From: Rariglobus sp967755175
Lineage (GTDB): Bacteria; Verrucomicrobiota; Verrucomicrobiia; Opitutales; Opitutaceae
DNA length: 64,000 nt
Direction: 5' to 3'
NCBI GenBank assembly: GCA_967755175.1
Contig: CBRAFO010000005.1
Span: 1-64,000 of the forward strand
Below, piece after piece: positions 24,542 to 33,677 of the stretch (position 1 is the stretch's first letter; the number at the start of each line of letters is the position of its first letter). The notes under the pieces were generated by a model that was given only the letters and a program-made list of their open reading frames with translations, ran no database searches and was not told where the DNA came from. A program made the translations under genes and the position numbers.

Positions 24542-25111
24542 ATGGATTCACAGCAACAGGAAGTGCTCGATATTTTCACCCGCACGAAAGCGCTGCTCAC
24601 CGGCCATTTCGTCCTGCGTTCCGGCCTCCACAGCGGCCACTATTTCCAATGCGCACAGGTCTGCCAGCGCATGGACGCCGTCACGCGCCTGACCGAGCTG
24701 CTCATGCCGCGCTTGAACGAACTCAAGTTCACCACCGTGCTCGCTCCTGCAATGGGTGGCCTGGTGATCGGCCAGGAGGTTGCACGTCAGACAGGTGCGC
24801 GCTATGTTTTCGCCGAGAAGGAGAATGATCGTCTGGTGCTGCGTCGCGGCTTCAAGTTCGCGCCCGGCGAGGGCGTCTTGATTGTCGAGGATGTGGTCAC
24901 GCGCGGTGGTCGCGTGTTGGAGTGCATCGACATCGTCAAACAAGGCGGTGGCGTGCCAGTGGCGGTCGCCATGCTGGTGGATCGCAGCGCGGGCACCATG
25001 CGCTTCGAGATCCCTGCGATTTCGCTCTTGGAGCTGAGCTTCCCGACCTACCCCGCCGATCAGGTGCCGGCGGCGCTCGCCGCGATCCCGGTCGAAAAAC
25101 CCGGCAGCTGA
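24542..25111 (+). CDS. pyrE: Orotate phosphoribosyltransferase
   Basis: A 189-residue PyrE, which makes OMP from orotate and PRPP in pyrimidine synthesis. It shows GHFVLRSGLHSGHYFQCAQV, VLAPAMGGLVIGQEVARQTG, the flexible-loop FAEKENDRLVLRRGF and the PRPP-binding VLIVEDVVTRGGRVLECI. Length and order fit short bacterial PyrE proteins. The ATG at 24542 is preferred to an in-frame start 11 codons earlier. The gene is followed by an inverted repeat and a strong bidirectional terminator. Confidence 0.93.
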   Translation: MDSQQQEVLDIFTRTKALLTGHFVLRSGLHSGHYFQCAQVCQRMDAVTRLTELLMPRLNELKFTTVLAPAMGGLVIGQEVARQTGARYVFAEKENDRLVLRRGFKFAPGEGVLIVEDVVTRGGRVLECIDIVKQGGGVPVAVAMLVDRSAGTMRFEIPAISLLELSFPTYPADQVPAALAAIPVEKPGS

Positions 25112-25117
25112 TTAAGT

Positions 25118-25186
25118 GGCACAGGCATTCCTGCCTGTGGGTTTGGATGAACTCGGAGCCGGAGCACAGACAGGAATGTCTGTGCC
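25118..25186. repeat. Inverted repeat element built from CACAGGCATTCC-type arms
   Basis: Arms of 22 nt (25118-25139 and 25165-25186) are inverted copies with two mismatches, separated by 25 nt. Each arm is internally palindromic (CACAG...CTGTG). Organisation resembles the 5.9, 6.8 and 32 kb REP-like elements, but the sequence is unrelated, so it is a second family. Confidence 0.75.
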
Positions 25187-25197
25187 GCCCGGACGCA

Positions 25198-25232
25198 AAA
25201 AAAGCCGCCGGATTTTCTCCGGCGGCTTTTTT
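25198..25232. terminator. Bidirectional terminator between pyrE and cysI
   Basis: The stem AAAAAAGCCGCCGGA pairs with TCCGGCGGCTTTTTT around a TTTTC loop. The A-run on one side and the T-run on the other make it work for both convergent genes (pyrE on + and cysI on -). Confidence 0.93.
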
Positions 25233-25253
25233 GCGCTTCTTAACCGTGATTGA

Positions 25254-27005
25254 TTAGACCGCGGGCGCGGAGGGCTTCGGGGCCGCCGCAGGCACGAGGC
25301 CGCCGGTGCCAACCTTGTGGAAGGTCGCGTCGGTGGGGAGGATCACACGTTCACAGAAGTCGCCGAACTGTTCACCGTCGTTGCGCTCCTTGGCGTAGCG
25401 CTTGATCACGGGTTCGAGAAGCGTGACCGCATCCTCGATGGTGATGCTCGGCGAAACCAGGCGGTTGAGGCGCGTGCCGTTGTAAGCGGCGCCGAGGTAA
25501 AGCGCGTATTTATTGGGCGCTTTGCCCACGAAGCCGATTTCAGCGAGATACGGACGGGCACAGCCGTTCGGGCAACCGGTCACGCGGAGGCTGATCGCGT
25601 CCTCGTGCAGGCCGGCCTCGTCGAAGACGGTCTCGAAACGGGCGAGGATGTCGGGCAACGCGCGTTCGCTTTCGGCAAGAGCGAGGCCGCAGGTGGGCAG
25701 CGACACGCAGGAGAGCGCGTTGAGGCGCAGGCCGGAGCGGGCGTTTTCTTTGTCCAAGCCGTAACGGGCAAGGATGGCATCGATCACGGGCTTCTCCTTT
25801 TCGCTCACGCCAGAAATGGTGACGTTCTGCGAGGGAGTGAGGCGGAAATCGCCGCGGTGCATCTGGGCGATTTCGCGGAGCGCGGTCTTCATCGGCCAGC
25901 CGGCGCGGTCAACGATGCGGCCGGAGAGAATGTGCAGGCCGTAGAACCAGCTGCCGTCGGCATTCTGGTGCCAGCCGTGCGGGTCTTGAATGGTCTTGAA
26001 CGTGATGGCGCGGGCAGGCGCGAAGGCGACACCACTGCGCTGCTCGACCTGGGCCTTGAACCAGGCGATGCCGCGGTCCTCGATGGTGTATTTGAGGCGG
26101 GCGTGCTTGCGGTTGGTGCGATCACCAAAATCGCGCTGGGTCGTGAGGACGGCCTCGCCGATTTTGTTAACGAGATCGCGGGTGATGAAGCCGAGGGAGT
26201 CGGCCAGACGCGGGAAGGTTTCCTCGTTGCCATGGCTCATGCCGAGGCCGCCGCCAACGGTGACGTTGTAACCGAGAAGTTTGCCGTCCTCGATGATCGC
26301 GATGAAGCCGAGGTCTTGGGAGTAAACGTCCACGTCGTTGGTGGGCGGAACCGCGAAGCCGGTCTTGAATTTGCGCGGTAGGTAGGTCGAACCATACATG
26401 GGTTCGGACTCGGGTTCGCCGCCGGCGACGAGCTCTTCGTCGAGCCAGATCTCGTGGTAGGCGCGGGTCTTCGGAAGGGCGTAATCGCTCCAGTTTTTGG
26501 CGTCTTGATAAACCTGCTCAAGGGCGGGCGACTGCTCGGGGTTGACCGGGGCCATGACGTTGCGGTTCACGTCGCCGCATGCCGCGATGGAATCGAGGAG
26601 CACCTTGTGCATTTCCTGGATGAGGGGCTTCATGTTGCCCTTCAAAACGCCGTGGAACTGGAAGGTCTGGCGCGTCGTGATGCGAAGCGACGGGTTGGAG
26701 AGCTTGCCTGCCAACTCGTCGAGGGCGAGCCACTGCTGGGGCGTGGCCTTGCCGCCGGGAAGGCGGACGCGGATCATGAAAGAGTGGGCCTTGTCCTTGC
26801 CGGCCTTACGCAAGGCGATGCGCTGGTCGCGGTCATCCTGTTGGTAGAGGCCGTGAAACTTGGTGAGCTGCTCGCTATCGGCGGAGACCGTGGCGGTGGA
26901 GGTGTCGGCAAATTCCGCCTTGAGGTTGCCGCGCAGGTGGTGCGAGGCGGTCTTGATACCTTCGTTGGCAACGAGGGGCTTGGGAGCAGCAGAATCAGTG
27001 GTCAT
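25254..27005 (-). CDS. cysI: Sulfite reductase hemoprotein (CysI-like)
   Basis: A 583-residue siroheme/[4Fe-4S] reductase that reduces sulfite to sulfide in assimilation. The heme-cluster cysteines are in CVSLPTC and, further on, CPNGC (RVTGCPNGCARPYLAEIGFV). LRITTRQTFQFHGVLK and NVTVGGGLGMSHG match the two-fold repeat of the family. Length is as expected for CysI. It is single, with about 280 nt of non-coding DNA upstream. The diflavin reductase at 167-1885 is the only flavoprotein partner seen in the window. The C-terminal tail (PAAAPKPSAPAV) is an unusual Pro/Ala extension. Confidence 0.93.
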   Translation of the reverse strand: MTTDSAAPKPLVANEGIKTASHHLRGNLKAEFADTSTATVSADSEQLTKFHGLYQQDDRDQRIALRKAGKDKAHSFMIRVRLPGGKATPQQWLALDELAGKLSNPSLRITTRQTFQFHGVLKGNMKPLIQEMHKVLLDSIAACGDVNRNVMAPVNPEQSPALEQVYQDAKNWSDYALPKTRAYHEIWLDEELVAGGEPESEPMYGSTYLPRKFKTGFAVPPTNDVDVYSQDLGFIAIIEDGKLLGYNVTVGGGLGMSHGNEETFPRLADSLGFITRDLVNKIGEAVLTTQRDFGDRTNRKHARLKYTIEDRGIAWFKAQVEQRSGVAFAPARAITFKTIQDPHGWHQNADGSWFYGLHILSGRIVDRAGWPMKTALREIAQMHRGDFRLTPSQNVTISGVSEKEKPVIDAILARYGLDKENARSGLRLNALSCVSLPTCGLALAESERALPDILARFETVFDEAGLHEDAISLRVTGCPNGCARPYLAEIGFVGKAPNKYALYLGAAYNGTRLNRLVSPSITIEDAVTLLEPVIKRYAKERNDGEQFGDFCERVILPTDATFHKVGTGGLVPAAAPKPSAPAV

Positions 27006-27285
27006 GATGAAGGCAGGAACGTGCCGCGTGAAACGCCCTGCTTCAAGCGGGAAAAGAAGTTTGTTAGGTAAGTTACTTCTAATTGCAGCCGGCGCTCATG
27101 GCAGTCACCTCGAAACCAACGTGTTAAATCCCCAAAATGATTTTCGAATTCGGCTCAGGATTACGTCTTTTCAGCCATTCCTGCGCCCATAAATCCCCCG
27201 GCGCGTGCCCGTGGCTTCCCCCTGATTTTTAAGTCGACCCAGTTGACCCGCAGAGGCTCAGCGAGTTCGATCCACCTTAGGCCGG

Positions 27286-29256
27286 TCAAACTGTTTTTCC
27301 GCTCAAGGTATGCCGCACCAAACGAGCAAGGGCCTTGGGTGAGCATGGTTTTTGAATAAACTCCATGTCTCCTTCCGCCGCTGCCTGACGGCCCATCACC
27401 TCTCGGTTGTAGCCACTCATACAGATCACCTTCAGGTCCGGGTTGGCCACGCGAAGCGTCTTCGCCAGCTCCAGTCCACTCATGGCACCGGGCATCACGA
27501 TATCCGTAAGCAGCAACTGGATCCGACCGCTGTTCTGCTTCCACATTTCAACACCTTCCATGCCCGTGGAGGCGGTCAGGACGGTGTAACCGTAATTCTG
27601 CAAAACCGTAAGCGTGAGGTCGCGCACCAATACATCATCCTCGACCAGCAGGATCGTTTCGGTGCCCCGGCCCGAGTTTTCATCGTCGATCAGCGGCCCG
27701 TGCCCGTCACCCGAGGCGACCGATGCCACCGGCAGATAAATATAGAAGATCGTTCCCTTGCCGATGCGGCTCTCGGTTTGAATCCATCCGTGGTGATTTT
27801 CCACGATGCCAAACACCATGGCCAAACCCAACCCCGTGCCTTTTCCGAGGCCTTTCGTGGTGAAAAAAGGTTCGAAGATCCTCGGCATGACTTCTGGCGT
27901 AATCCCCTCACCCGTGTCGGACACACTCATCCGCACGAAGCAACCGGCACGTTTACCCGGGGAGGATTTCGCCTCCGTCGCGCTGACATTGAGGGACTCC
28001 GTCGTTATGAGAACGCGACCGCCCTTCGGCATGGCATCACGGGCGTTCACGACGAGGTTCATCAGAACTTGTTCGATCATCCCTGAGTCCGCCTCGACCT
28101 GTGGCAGAGATCGATCGAGCACTAGGCGAAGCTCAATTTGTTCGCCGATCAAGCGGGCAAGCATCCGGGCCGATTCTTCGATCGTGCGATTGAGATCGAT
28201 CTCCTTGAATTGCATTACCTGCTTACGACTGAAAACGAGCAGTTGGCGGGTCAGATTAGCCGCGCGTTCTCCCGCAGCTTGAATCTGCTCCAATGGCTTC
28301 CTGATATCATCTGGGGTGGCCGCGCTCGCCAGCGTGAGCGACGCGTAACCGTTGATCACCGTAAGCAGGTTATTGAAATCGTGGGCAATGCCGCCAGCGA
28401 GCTGGCCGACCGCCTCCATCTTTTGGGATTGGAGCAGCTGTTGCTGGAGGAGTTTGCGCTCAGTGATGTCCGTGGACACCCCGACTGCGTGAGCTGCGCC
28501 GCTCGAATCAACGGAGGGATAAGCCCGAGTTTCGACCCAACGCACGGTCCCGTCGGGACGGCGAATGCGATACTCGATACGCACTTCGCCGCCCAAGGAC
28601 AGCGTGGCGAACGCCTTGAGCACGCGATCACGTTCTTCGTCTATGATCGACGCCACCCAGGCATCAGGCTCTTCGTGAAAATTCACCACCGAACGCCCCC
28701 AGATATGGACGCACCCCGGGCTCACGTAGAGCAGCCGAGTTCCGTCTGAAGACGAAATCCAAAAAACATCACGAATGTTCTCCGCCATCTCGCGGAACCG
28801 CGTCTCGCTCTCGCGCAACGCAATCTCGGCCTGACGCCGGCGAACGCTTTCACGTGCGGCGCGCGTGGCCCGCTCCACTGCGGCGGGTAGTCGCGAGAGG
28901 TTGTGCTTAAGCACGTAATCGGTCGCGCCGCCCTTAAGGCTGTCCACGGCCCTCTCCTCGCCAATCGTGCCGGACACAAAAATATACGGAACCTCCGGGT
29001 AGTGCTTTTTGGCAAAGGCCAATGCCTCCGTGCCACTGAAACCGGGAAGAGTGAAGTCCGACAGGATCAGATGCGGATGAGATCGGGCCAGCGCGGAATC
29101 AAACTCTTCAAGATTCTCCGCGTAAGTAATCTCACACGAGATTCCGCCCTTCAGAAGCGCACGACGCACAAACTCGCGGTCGTGGCGATTGTCCTCGAGA
29201 TGAACCACACTCAGGGGTGCGCGATCATCGTCACCTGGCCGGGAAGAGGGATTCAT
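27286..29256 (-). CDS. Hybrid sensor: REC-PAS-histidine kinase-REC
   Basis: A 656-residue multidomain signalling protein without membrane segments. An N-terminal receiver (residues about 16-130, Asp67 in LILSDFTLPGFSG) is followed by a PAS domain (ESETRFREMAENIRDVFWIS). The kinase carries the H box GGIAHDFNNLLTVINGY, N box MNLVVNARDAMPKGG and G boxes SDTGEGITPEV and GLGKGTGLGLAMVFGIV. A C-terminal receiver (ILLVEDDVLVRDLT, Asp in LLLTDIVMPGAMSG) ends the protein. The H-DFNN class is often regulated by phosphate flow to the attached receiver. No cognate output gene adjoins it, so the target is unknown. Confidence 0.92.
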   Translation of the reverse strand: MNPSSRPGDDDRAPLSVVHLEDNRHDREFVRRALLKGGISCEITYAENLEEFDSALARSHPHLILSDFTLPGFSGTEALAFAKKHYPEVPYIFVSGTIGEERAVDSLKGGATDYVLKHNLSRLPAAVERATRAARESVRRRQAEIALRESETRFREMAENIRDVFWISSSDGTRLLYVSPGCVHIWGRSVVNFHEEPDAWVASIIDEERDRVLKAFATLSLGGEVRIEYRIRRPDGTVRWVETRAYPSVDSSGAAHAVGVSTDITERKLLQQQLLQSQKMEAVGQLAGGIAHDFNNLLTVINGYASLTLASAATPDDIRKPLEQIQAAGERAANLTRQLLVFSRKQVMQFKEIDLNRTIEESARMLARLIGEQIELRLVLDRSLPQVEADSGMIEQVLMNLVVNARDAMPKGGRVLITTESLNVSATEAKSSPGKRAGCFVRMSVSDTGEGITPEVMPRIFEPFFTTKGLGKGTGLGLAMVFGIVENHHGWIQTESRIGKGTIFYIYLPVASVASGDGHGPLIDDENSGRGTETILLVEDDVLVRDLTLTVLQNYGYTVLTASTGMEGVEMWKQNSGRIQLLLTDIVMPGAMSGLELAKTLRVANPDLKVICMSGYNREVMGRQAAAEGDMEFIQKPCSPKALARLVRHTLSGKTV

Positions 29257-29412
29257 AATATGTGGCCCCCACCAATCGCCACGCAGGTGAAAATGCCTAG
29301 ATCAGACCGCAACTCGACAACAAAATATGCACAGTGAGGGGTATTCCCTGAGACAAAGCGGGAATTGCGTAACGAATTAATGAAAATCAGCCCGTTTTAT
29401 TCATTAGGCACA

Positions 29413-30339
29413 TCAAGTCGGTTCCTCGGATGGCGGAGTCTCGACCGTCTCTTGGCGCACGAGGACAGCGGTGTTCTTAGGTTTTAGCGGCTGACCATGC
29501 CGTTCACAAAGAGCGCGGGTAAACTCAGCTCCGTAAAAAAGAATGGCACACGAATAATAAACCCAAACAAGCAACGCCACGAGTGAACCCGCGGTGCCAT
29601 AGACAGAGGCCACATCGGAATACTTTATATAGAGCGCGATCACCAGCCGCCCGATGCTAAAAAGCACGGCGGTCACAAATGCTCCGCGCCAGATGTCGCG
29701 CCAACGCACACGAACATCGGGCAAAATTTTAAACATCAGCGCGAACAAGAGGGTTATCACCGCGAGGGAAATTAGAAGTTCAGCGCCTTGCAGCACCACT
29801 GCCGGCAAAGAAATGCTCTTTTCCACAACCTGCGCGAATGACGTGAGCGCCGTCGTAAGGATCAGTGAGACGAGGAGGAGAAACCCGACAGTTACCACCA
29901 TCGCAAACGAGATCAGGCGCTGCATCACCAGCACCAGCCAGCCGGCGCGATCAGGCTTGGTCTTAACACTCCAAATCCCGTTTAGCGCGTCCTGCAGTTG
30001 GGCGAAAACCGTCGTGGCACCGATGATCAACATGACAACGTTGATCACCGTGGAGGCCCAACCATGGCTCTGCGGCTTGGCCTCTTCCACCGTGTGCTGA
30101 ATCATTTCAGCGCTGCTTTTGCCCACGAGACTGGACACTTGCGCGGTGAACTGCCGTGAAGCCACCTCTTGTCCAAAAAAGAAGCCGACGATCCCGAGCA
30201 CGATGATCGTGATCGGAGCGAGGGAAAAGAGGGTGTAGAAACTGACCGCTGCCGAATGCGCAAACGCGCCGTCCGCATTCCAGTTCTTCGCGGCTTTGAT
30301 CCAAATCGCAGCCCAGTCCGGCAGGCGTTGTTTACTCAT
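29413..30339 (-). CDS. YihY/BrkB-family integral membrane protein
   Basis: A 308-residue protein of the family once annotated ribonuclease BN, now regarded as membrane proteins of unclear function. It has about six hydrophobic segments and the family features HSAAVSFYTLFSLAPITIIV, DALNGIWSVK, FKILPDVRVRWRDIWRGA and YGTAGSLVALLVWVYYSCAILFYGAEFTRAL. The ATG at 30339 gives MSKQRLPDW; the longer in-frame extension overlaps the upstream divergent hibernation-factor region. It stands alone on the - strand. Confidence 0.9.
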   Translation of the reverse strand: MSKQRLPDWAAIWIKAAKNWNADGAFAHSAAVSFYTLFSLAPITIIVLGIVGFFFGQEVASRQFTAQVSSLVGKSSAEMIQHTVEEAKPQSHGWASTVINVVMLIIGATTVFAQLQDALNGIWSVKTKPDRAGWLVLVMQRLISFAMVVTVGFLLLVSLILTTALTSFAQVVEKSISLPAVVLQGAELLISLAVITLLFALMFKILPDVRVRWRDIWRGAFVTAVLFSIGRLVIALYIKYSDVASVYGTAGSLVALLVWVYYSCAILFYGAEFTRALCERHGQPLKPKNTAVLVRQETVETPPSEEPT

Positions 30340-30487
30340 GAAGCAGTGGGGTAATCGCCAAGACCAGACAGCCACCATAGTATCCGGTGCGACAACCATC
30401 CGGGCACGTTGCCGATATCGCGCCCTCGGAGATTTTATTCGGAAATTCCCCGGGGCACGGGCTGCTCCCTCGGCGGTCAACGGGAGC

Positions 30488-30865
30488 ATGAACATCCCCG
30501 AAAACCTCGATTCGAAGCTGATCATGCAGGGCGTTCACATCGAACTCACGGAGGCGTTGCAAAACGCGATCCGCGAAAAGTTCGCCGTCCTGCTTCGTCA
30601 CAATGAGTTCATCGTGCGCATCAACGTCCGGCTACATCAGGATCAGGAGCTAGGCCGTGATCATCATTACCATGCCACCGCACAGATCGAGATCGGCGGC
30701 CCCGACTTGGTGGCCACGGCCGAAGGCAAGGACGCCTATTCAGTGTTGGATGAGCTCGTGGAGAGACTCGATCACTTGATTGAACGTCGCCATGGACGCC
30801 GCAAGGAACGCCGGAATCATCCGCACGATATCGACCTCGGTTCCAACATTCCGAAGACAGACTAG
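30488..30865 (+). CDS. Short ribosome hibernation-promoting factor (HPF/RaiA family)
   Basis: A 125-residue protein that would bind stationary-phase ribosomes. The family pattern is clear: IMQGVHIELTEALQNAIREKF at the N-terminus, HYHATAQIEIGGPDLVATAEGKD in the middle, and DAYSVLDELVERLDHLIERRHGRRKERR. It lacks the C-terminal dimerisation domain of long HPF. The start at 30488 has GGGAG a few nt upstream. It lies close to a ferritin-like gene and a YihY gene, consistent with stress physiology. Confidence 0.9.
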   Translation: MNIPENLDSKLIMQGVHIELTEALQNAIREKFAVLLRHNEFIVRINVRLHQDQELGRDHHYHATAQIEIGGPDLVATAEGKDAYSVLDELVERLDHLIERRHGRRKERRNHPHDIDLGSNIPKTD

Positions 30866-30922
30866 ACCGATCATAAGAAGCTAGGGAAGGAACAGAGAAC
30901 GATAAATGATCACGCGTTTGGC

Positions 30923-31315
30923 TCACGCTTTCGGTCGCCGCAAACCGGCGAAACACCAAGCCAGCACGAACCCAAGTTCGACCACGGCATCGAAGAGATA
31001 GCTCCGCGTTGTGCGAGGTTGGAATACGCAATAGACGTCCACAACCGTCAGAGCGGCCGCTTGCAGAGCGCCTAGCAGCATGATCTCACGAGTAATGCGC
31101 CCCGCACGTGTGGCTAGGATCAACACCACACCCGTGATCGCCAGCAAAAGACCGACTGTCTGAGCCAACCAGAAATCCGCCTTACGACCGGTCACCTCCT
31201 GAAAGCTGTCGCCCGAGAAGATCGGCCATAGGCCCGATACGAGATAGAACCAACCTTGTGCCCTCGCGGTGAAGCGGAGCACACCGATCCCGGACGACGC
31301 CTTCGTATCTGTCAC
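30923..31315 (-). CDS. Small four-helix membrane protein of unknown function
   Basis: A 130-residue hydrophobic protein with about four membrane helices (ARAQGWFYLVSGLWPIFSG, FWLAQTVGLLLAITGVVLIL, IMLLGALQAAALTVVDVYCV, YLFDAVVELGFVLAWCFAGL) and a short basic C-terminus (RRPKA). Similar small integral membrane proteins are widespread and mostly uncharacterised. It lies between genes for a hibernation factor and a DUF892 protein. No active-site residues can be named. Confidence 0.75.
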   Translation of the reverse strand: MTDTKASSGIGVLRFTARAQGWFYLVSGLWPIFSGDSFQEVTGRKADFWLAQTVGLLLAITGVVLILATRAGRITREIMLLGALQAAALTVVDVYCVFQPRTTRSYLFDAVVELGFVLAWCFAGLRRPKA

Positions 31316-31370
31316 GGCGATGATCGCGGCGTGATGCCACGCTAAATGTGTGCCGATGAAAAGCAGCGCA

Positions 31371-31880
31371 TCAAACCTCTGCCTGATCGGCGGTCGCAGC
31401 CTTCGTATTCACCCGGCTTTCGGCGGCGCGAGTCAGTTTTTCGTCTGCCGAGAATTCCTCTTTCAATGTCTGTTCAAGGAGGCGATCGGCATCTTTGTAA
31501 CCCAATTCTCGCGCAAAGCTGCGCACGCTTCCGTAGCCGGCGATTTCGTAGTGCTCGATTTTTTGAGCGGCCACGATGAGCGCCGCGTCGAGAACCTCGG
31601 GGTCGGCCTCCTCTTGGATGGTTTCGCGCGCCTCGGCCAGAAGCCCCTGCATGGCCTTGCAGCTCCGCCCCGCGAAGGAAACACCGAGAGCACTGAACAA
31701 TTGGTCTAGGCGTTCGATCTGTGTGGTCGTTTCTTTGAGGTGCTCATCGAAGAGTTTGCGCAGTGGGGCTCCGTTGGCGGCTTGCGACATTAACGGAAGG
31801 GCGGTGGCGATTTGTTGTTCCGCGTCATAGAGGTCGCGGAGTTCGTAGATAAACAGGTCGTGAAGAGTATCGAGTGCCAT
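31371..31880 (-). CDS. DUF892 (YciF-type) ferritin-like protein
   Basis: A 169-residue four-helix-bundle protein. The opening LHDLFIYELRDLYDAEQQI is diagnostic of DUF892, and HLKETTTQIERLDQLFSALG, KIEHYEIAGYGSVRSFARELG and DRLLEQTLKEE continue the pattern, with Glu/His residues placed to form a di-iron site. The family is stress-linked in enterobacteria. The C-terminal tail is shorter and Thr/Ala-rich. Upstream lies a stretch with a REP-like repeat and the ahcY terminator. Confidence 0.92.
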   Translation of the reverse strand: MALDTLHDLFIYELRDLYDAEQQIATALPLMSQAANGAPLRKLFDEHLKETTTQIERLDQLFSALGVSFAGRSCKAMQGLLAEARETIQEEADPEVLDAALIVAAQKIEHYEIAGYGSVRSFARELGYKDADRLLEQTLKEEFSADEKLTRAAESRVNTKAATADQAEV

Positions 31881-32026
31881 GGGATAAGGAGTTGAGGGTT
31901 GATAAAACCGGCGCTGAAAACGCGCCTATGGATTTATCGGTTTAGTCAATCTCACGGGCTAAAAGTGGCTGGGGCAGTTCCCCAAAACCGGCACGCAGAA
32001 TCGCCCCATGGACAAGCGTTGCGGGC

Positions 32027-32127
32027 CGAAACGTAGGAGCCTGCTCGCAGGCGATTCGGGAGACATGCACCCGTGTTTAACGTAGTCGCACGCTGTTCAT
32101 CGCCTGCAAGCAGGCTCCTACGTTTCG
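32027..32127. repeat. REP-like palindromic element, copy 3
   Basis: Arms of 29 nt (32027-32055 and 32099-32127) with a single mismatch surround a 43-nt spacer. The arms carry the same GTAGGAGCCTGC core as the copies at 5.9 and 6.8 kb, with ACG instead of ATG before TAGGAG. The spacer keeps a GTCGCACGC motif near its right end, like the other copies. Confidence 0.88.
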
Positions 32128-32132
32128 AGCAC

Positions 32133-32163
32133 AAAAAAGGCCGGCCCAGATAGGCCGGCCTTT
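32133..32163 (-). terminator. Rho-independent terminator of the metK-ahcY transcript
   Basis: On the - strand, AAAGGCCGGCC pairs with GGCCGGCCTTT around a 6-nt loop and ends in TTTTTT (32133-32138). It stands 24 nt after the ahcY stop codon. Confidence 0.92.
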
Positions 32164-32186
32164 CGAAGGAGTTCCGCGCGACTCGC

Positions 32187-33626
32187 TCAGTAGCGATAGT
32201 GATCGGGCTTGTAGGGGCCGTTCACGGACACGCCCAGATATTCGGCCTGGTCCTTGGACAGTGTGGTGAGCTTGGCACCAATCTTTTCCAGATGGAGACG
32301 GGCAACTTCTTCGTCGAGGTGCTTGGGCAGGCGATAAACGCCCACCTTGTAAGTATCCTTGTTCTTCCAGAGATCGAGTTGGGCGAGCGTCTGGTTGGTG
32401 AAGGAGTTCGACATCACGAACGACGGATGGCCGGTGGCGCAGCCAAGGTTCACGAGACGACCTTCGGCGAGCAGGTAGATGCTGTTGCCCTTCGGGAAGG
32501 TGAACAGGTCGTATTGCGGCTTGATGGTGACGCGCTTCACACCCTTGGCCTTGTAGAGGCGGTCGACCTGGATCTCGTTATCGAAGTGGCCAATGTTACA
32601 GACGATGGCCTGATCCTTCATCTTCTGCATGTGCTCCAGCGTGATGACGTCGCGGTTGCCGGTGGTGGTCACGTAGATGTCGGCCACTCCGAGGGTGCTT
32701 TCAACGGTGTTGACCTCGAAGCCTTCCATCGCGGCCTGCAGGGCATTGATGGGATCGACCTCCGTAACGATCACGCGGGCGCCAAAGCCCTTGAGCGAAA
32801 ACGCGGAGCCTTTACCCACGTCGCCGTAGCCGCACACGCAGGCAACCTTGCCGGCGATCATGACGTCGGTGGCGCGCTTGAGACCGTCGGCGAGGGACTC
32901 GCGGCAGCCATAGAGATTATCGAACTTCGACTTCGTGACGGAATCGTTCACGTTGATCGCAGGAACCAGCAGCTTGCCCTTCTCGTGGAGCTGGTAGAGG
33001 CGGTGAACACCCGTGGTGGTCTCCTCGGAAACGCCGCGCCATTCCTTTACCATCGCGGTGAAAATACCCTTCTGGGTTTTGCCGATCTTCTTGAGAAGGT
33101 TTTTGATGACCTGCTCTTCGTGGGAGGACGAGGCGGTCTTCACCCAGTCGCTGCCGTGCTCCATTTCGTAACCCTTGTGAAGGAGCAGCGTGACATCGCC
33201 ACCGTCGTCAACGACGAGTTGCGGGCCCTTGTCGTCGGGGAAACTGACCGCCTTCCAAGTGAGGTCCCAATATTCTTCGAGAGTCTCACCCTTCCATGCG
33301 AAAACAGGCACGCCGGATTTCGCGATCGCGGCGGCGGCATGGTCCTGGGTCGAGAAGATGTTGCACGAGGCCCAGCGAACGTCAGCACCGAGGGCGACAA
33401 GCGTCTCGATGAGCACGGCGGTCTGGATCGTCATGTGCAACGAGCCGGTGATACGAACGCCCTTCAGGGGCTTTTGCTTGCCGAACTTTTTGCGCAGAGA
33501 GACGAGGCCGGGCATCTCGTGCTCGGCGACGTTGAGTTCCTTGCGTCCCCACTCGGCGAGACCGATGTCACGCACGATGAAGTCCTGGCCCTTGGGAACG
33601 TTTTTAAGAAGAGAAACGGATGACAT
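32187..33626 (-). CDS. ahcY: Adenosylhomocysteinase
   Basis: A 479-residue S-adenosylhomocysteine hydrolase, splitting SAH into adenosine and homocysteine with bound NAD. Signatures include GSLHMTIQTAVLIETL, SCNIFSTQDHAAAAI, the NAD-binding VCGYGDVGKGSAFSLKG and the C-terminal end NGPYKPDHYRY with the lysine and tyrosine that contact NAD of the neighbour subunit. Length indicates the form with the internal insertion common in many bacteria. It follows metK by 51 nt on the same strand, so SAM formation and SAH removal are co-transcribed. Confidence 0.97.
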   Translation of the reverse strand: MSSVSLLKNVPKGQDFIVRDIGLAEWGRKELNVAEHEMPGLVSLRKKFGKQKPLKGVRITGSLHMTIQTAVLIETLVALGADVRWASCNIFSTQDHAAAAIAKSGVPVFAWKGETLEEYWDLTWKAVSFPDDKGPQLVVDDGGDVTLLLHKGYEMEHGSDWVKTASSSHEEQVIKNLLKKIGKTQKGIFTAMVKEWRGVSEETTTGVHRLYQLHEKGKLLVPAINVNDSVTKSKFDNLYGCRESLADGLKRATDVMIAGKVACVCGYGDVGKGSAFSLKGFGARVIVTEVDPINALQAAMEGFEVNTVESTLGVADIYVTTTGNRDVITLEHMQKMKDQAIVCNIGHFDNEIQVDRLYKAKGVKRVTIKPQYDLFTFPKGNSIYLLAEGRLVNLGCATGHPSFVMSNSFTNQTLAQLDLWKNKDTYKVGVYRLPKHLDEEVARLHLEKIGAKLTTLSKDQAEYLGVSVNGPYKPDHYRY

Positions 33627-33677
33627 GAATAAAGGATGTAGAGCTGTCGTGGATTTAAGGATACGCAGGGGGCGGGA

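Noticed and set aside
29378..29406. Possible terminator hairpin (TAATGAA/TTCATTA) downstream of the YihY gene
   Set aside because: Seven AT-rich pairs with a 15-nt loop and no convincing T-run are too weak to call.
32199..33623. 474-residue + strand frame opposite ahcY
   Set aside because: Shadow of a highly conserved gene; composition is Leu/Val/Gly/His-rich without motifs.
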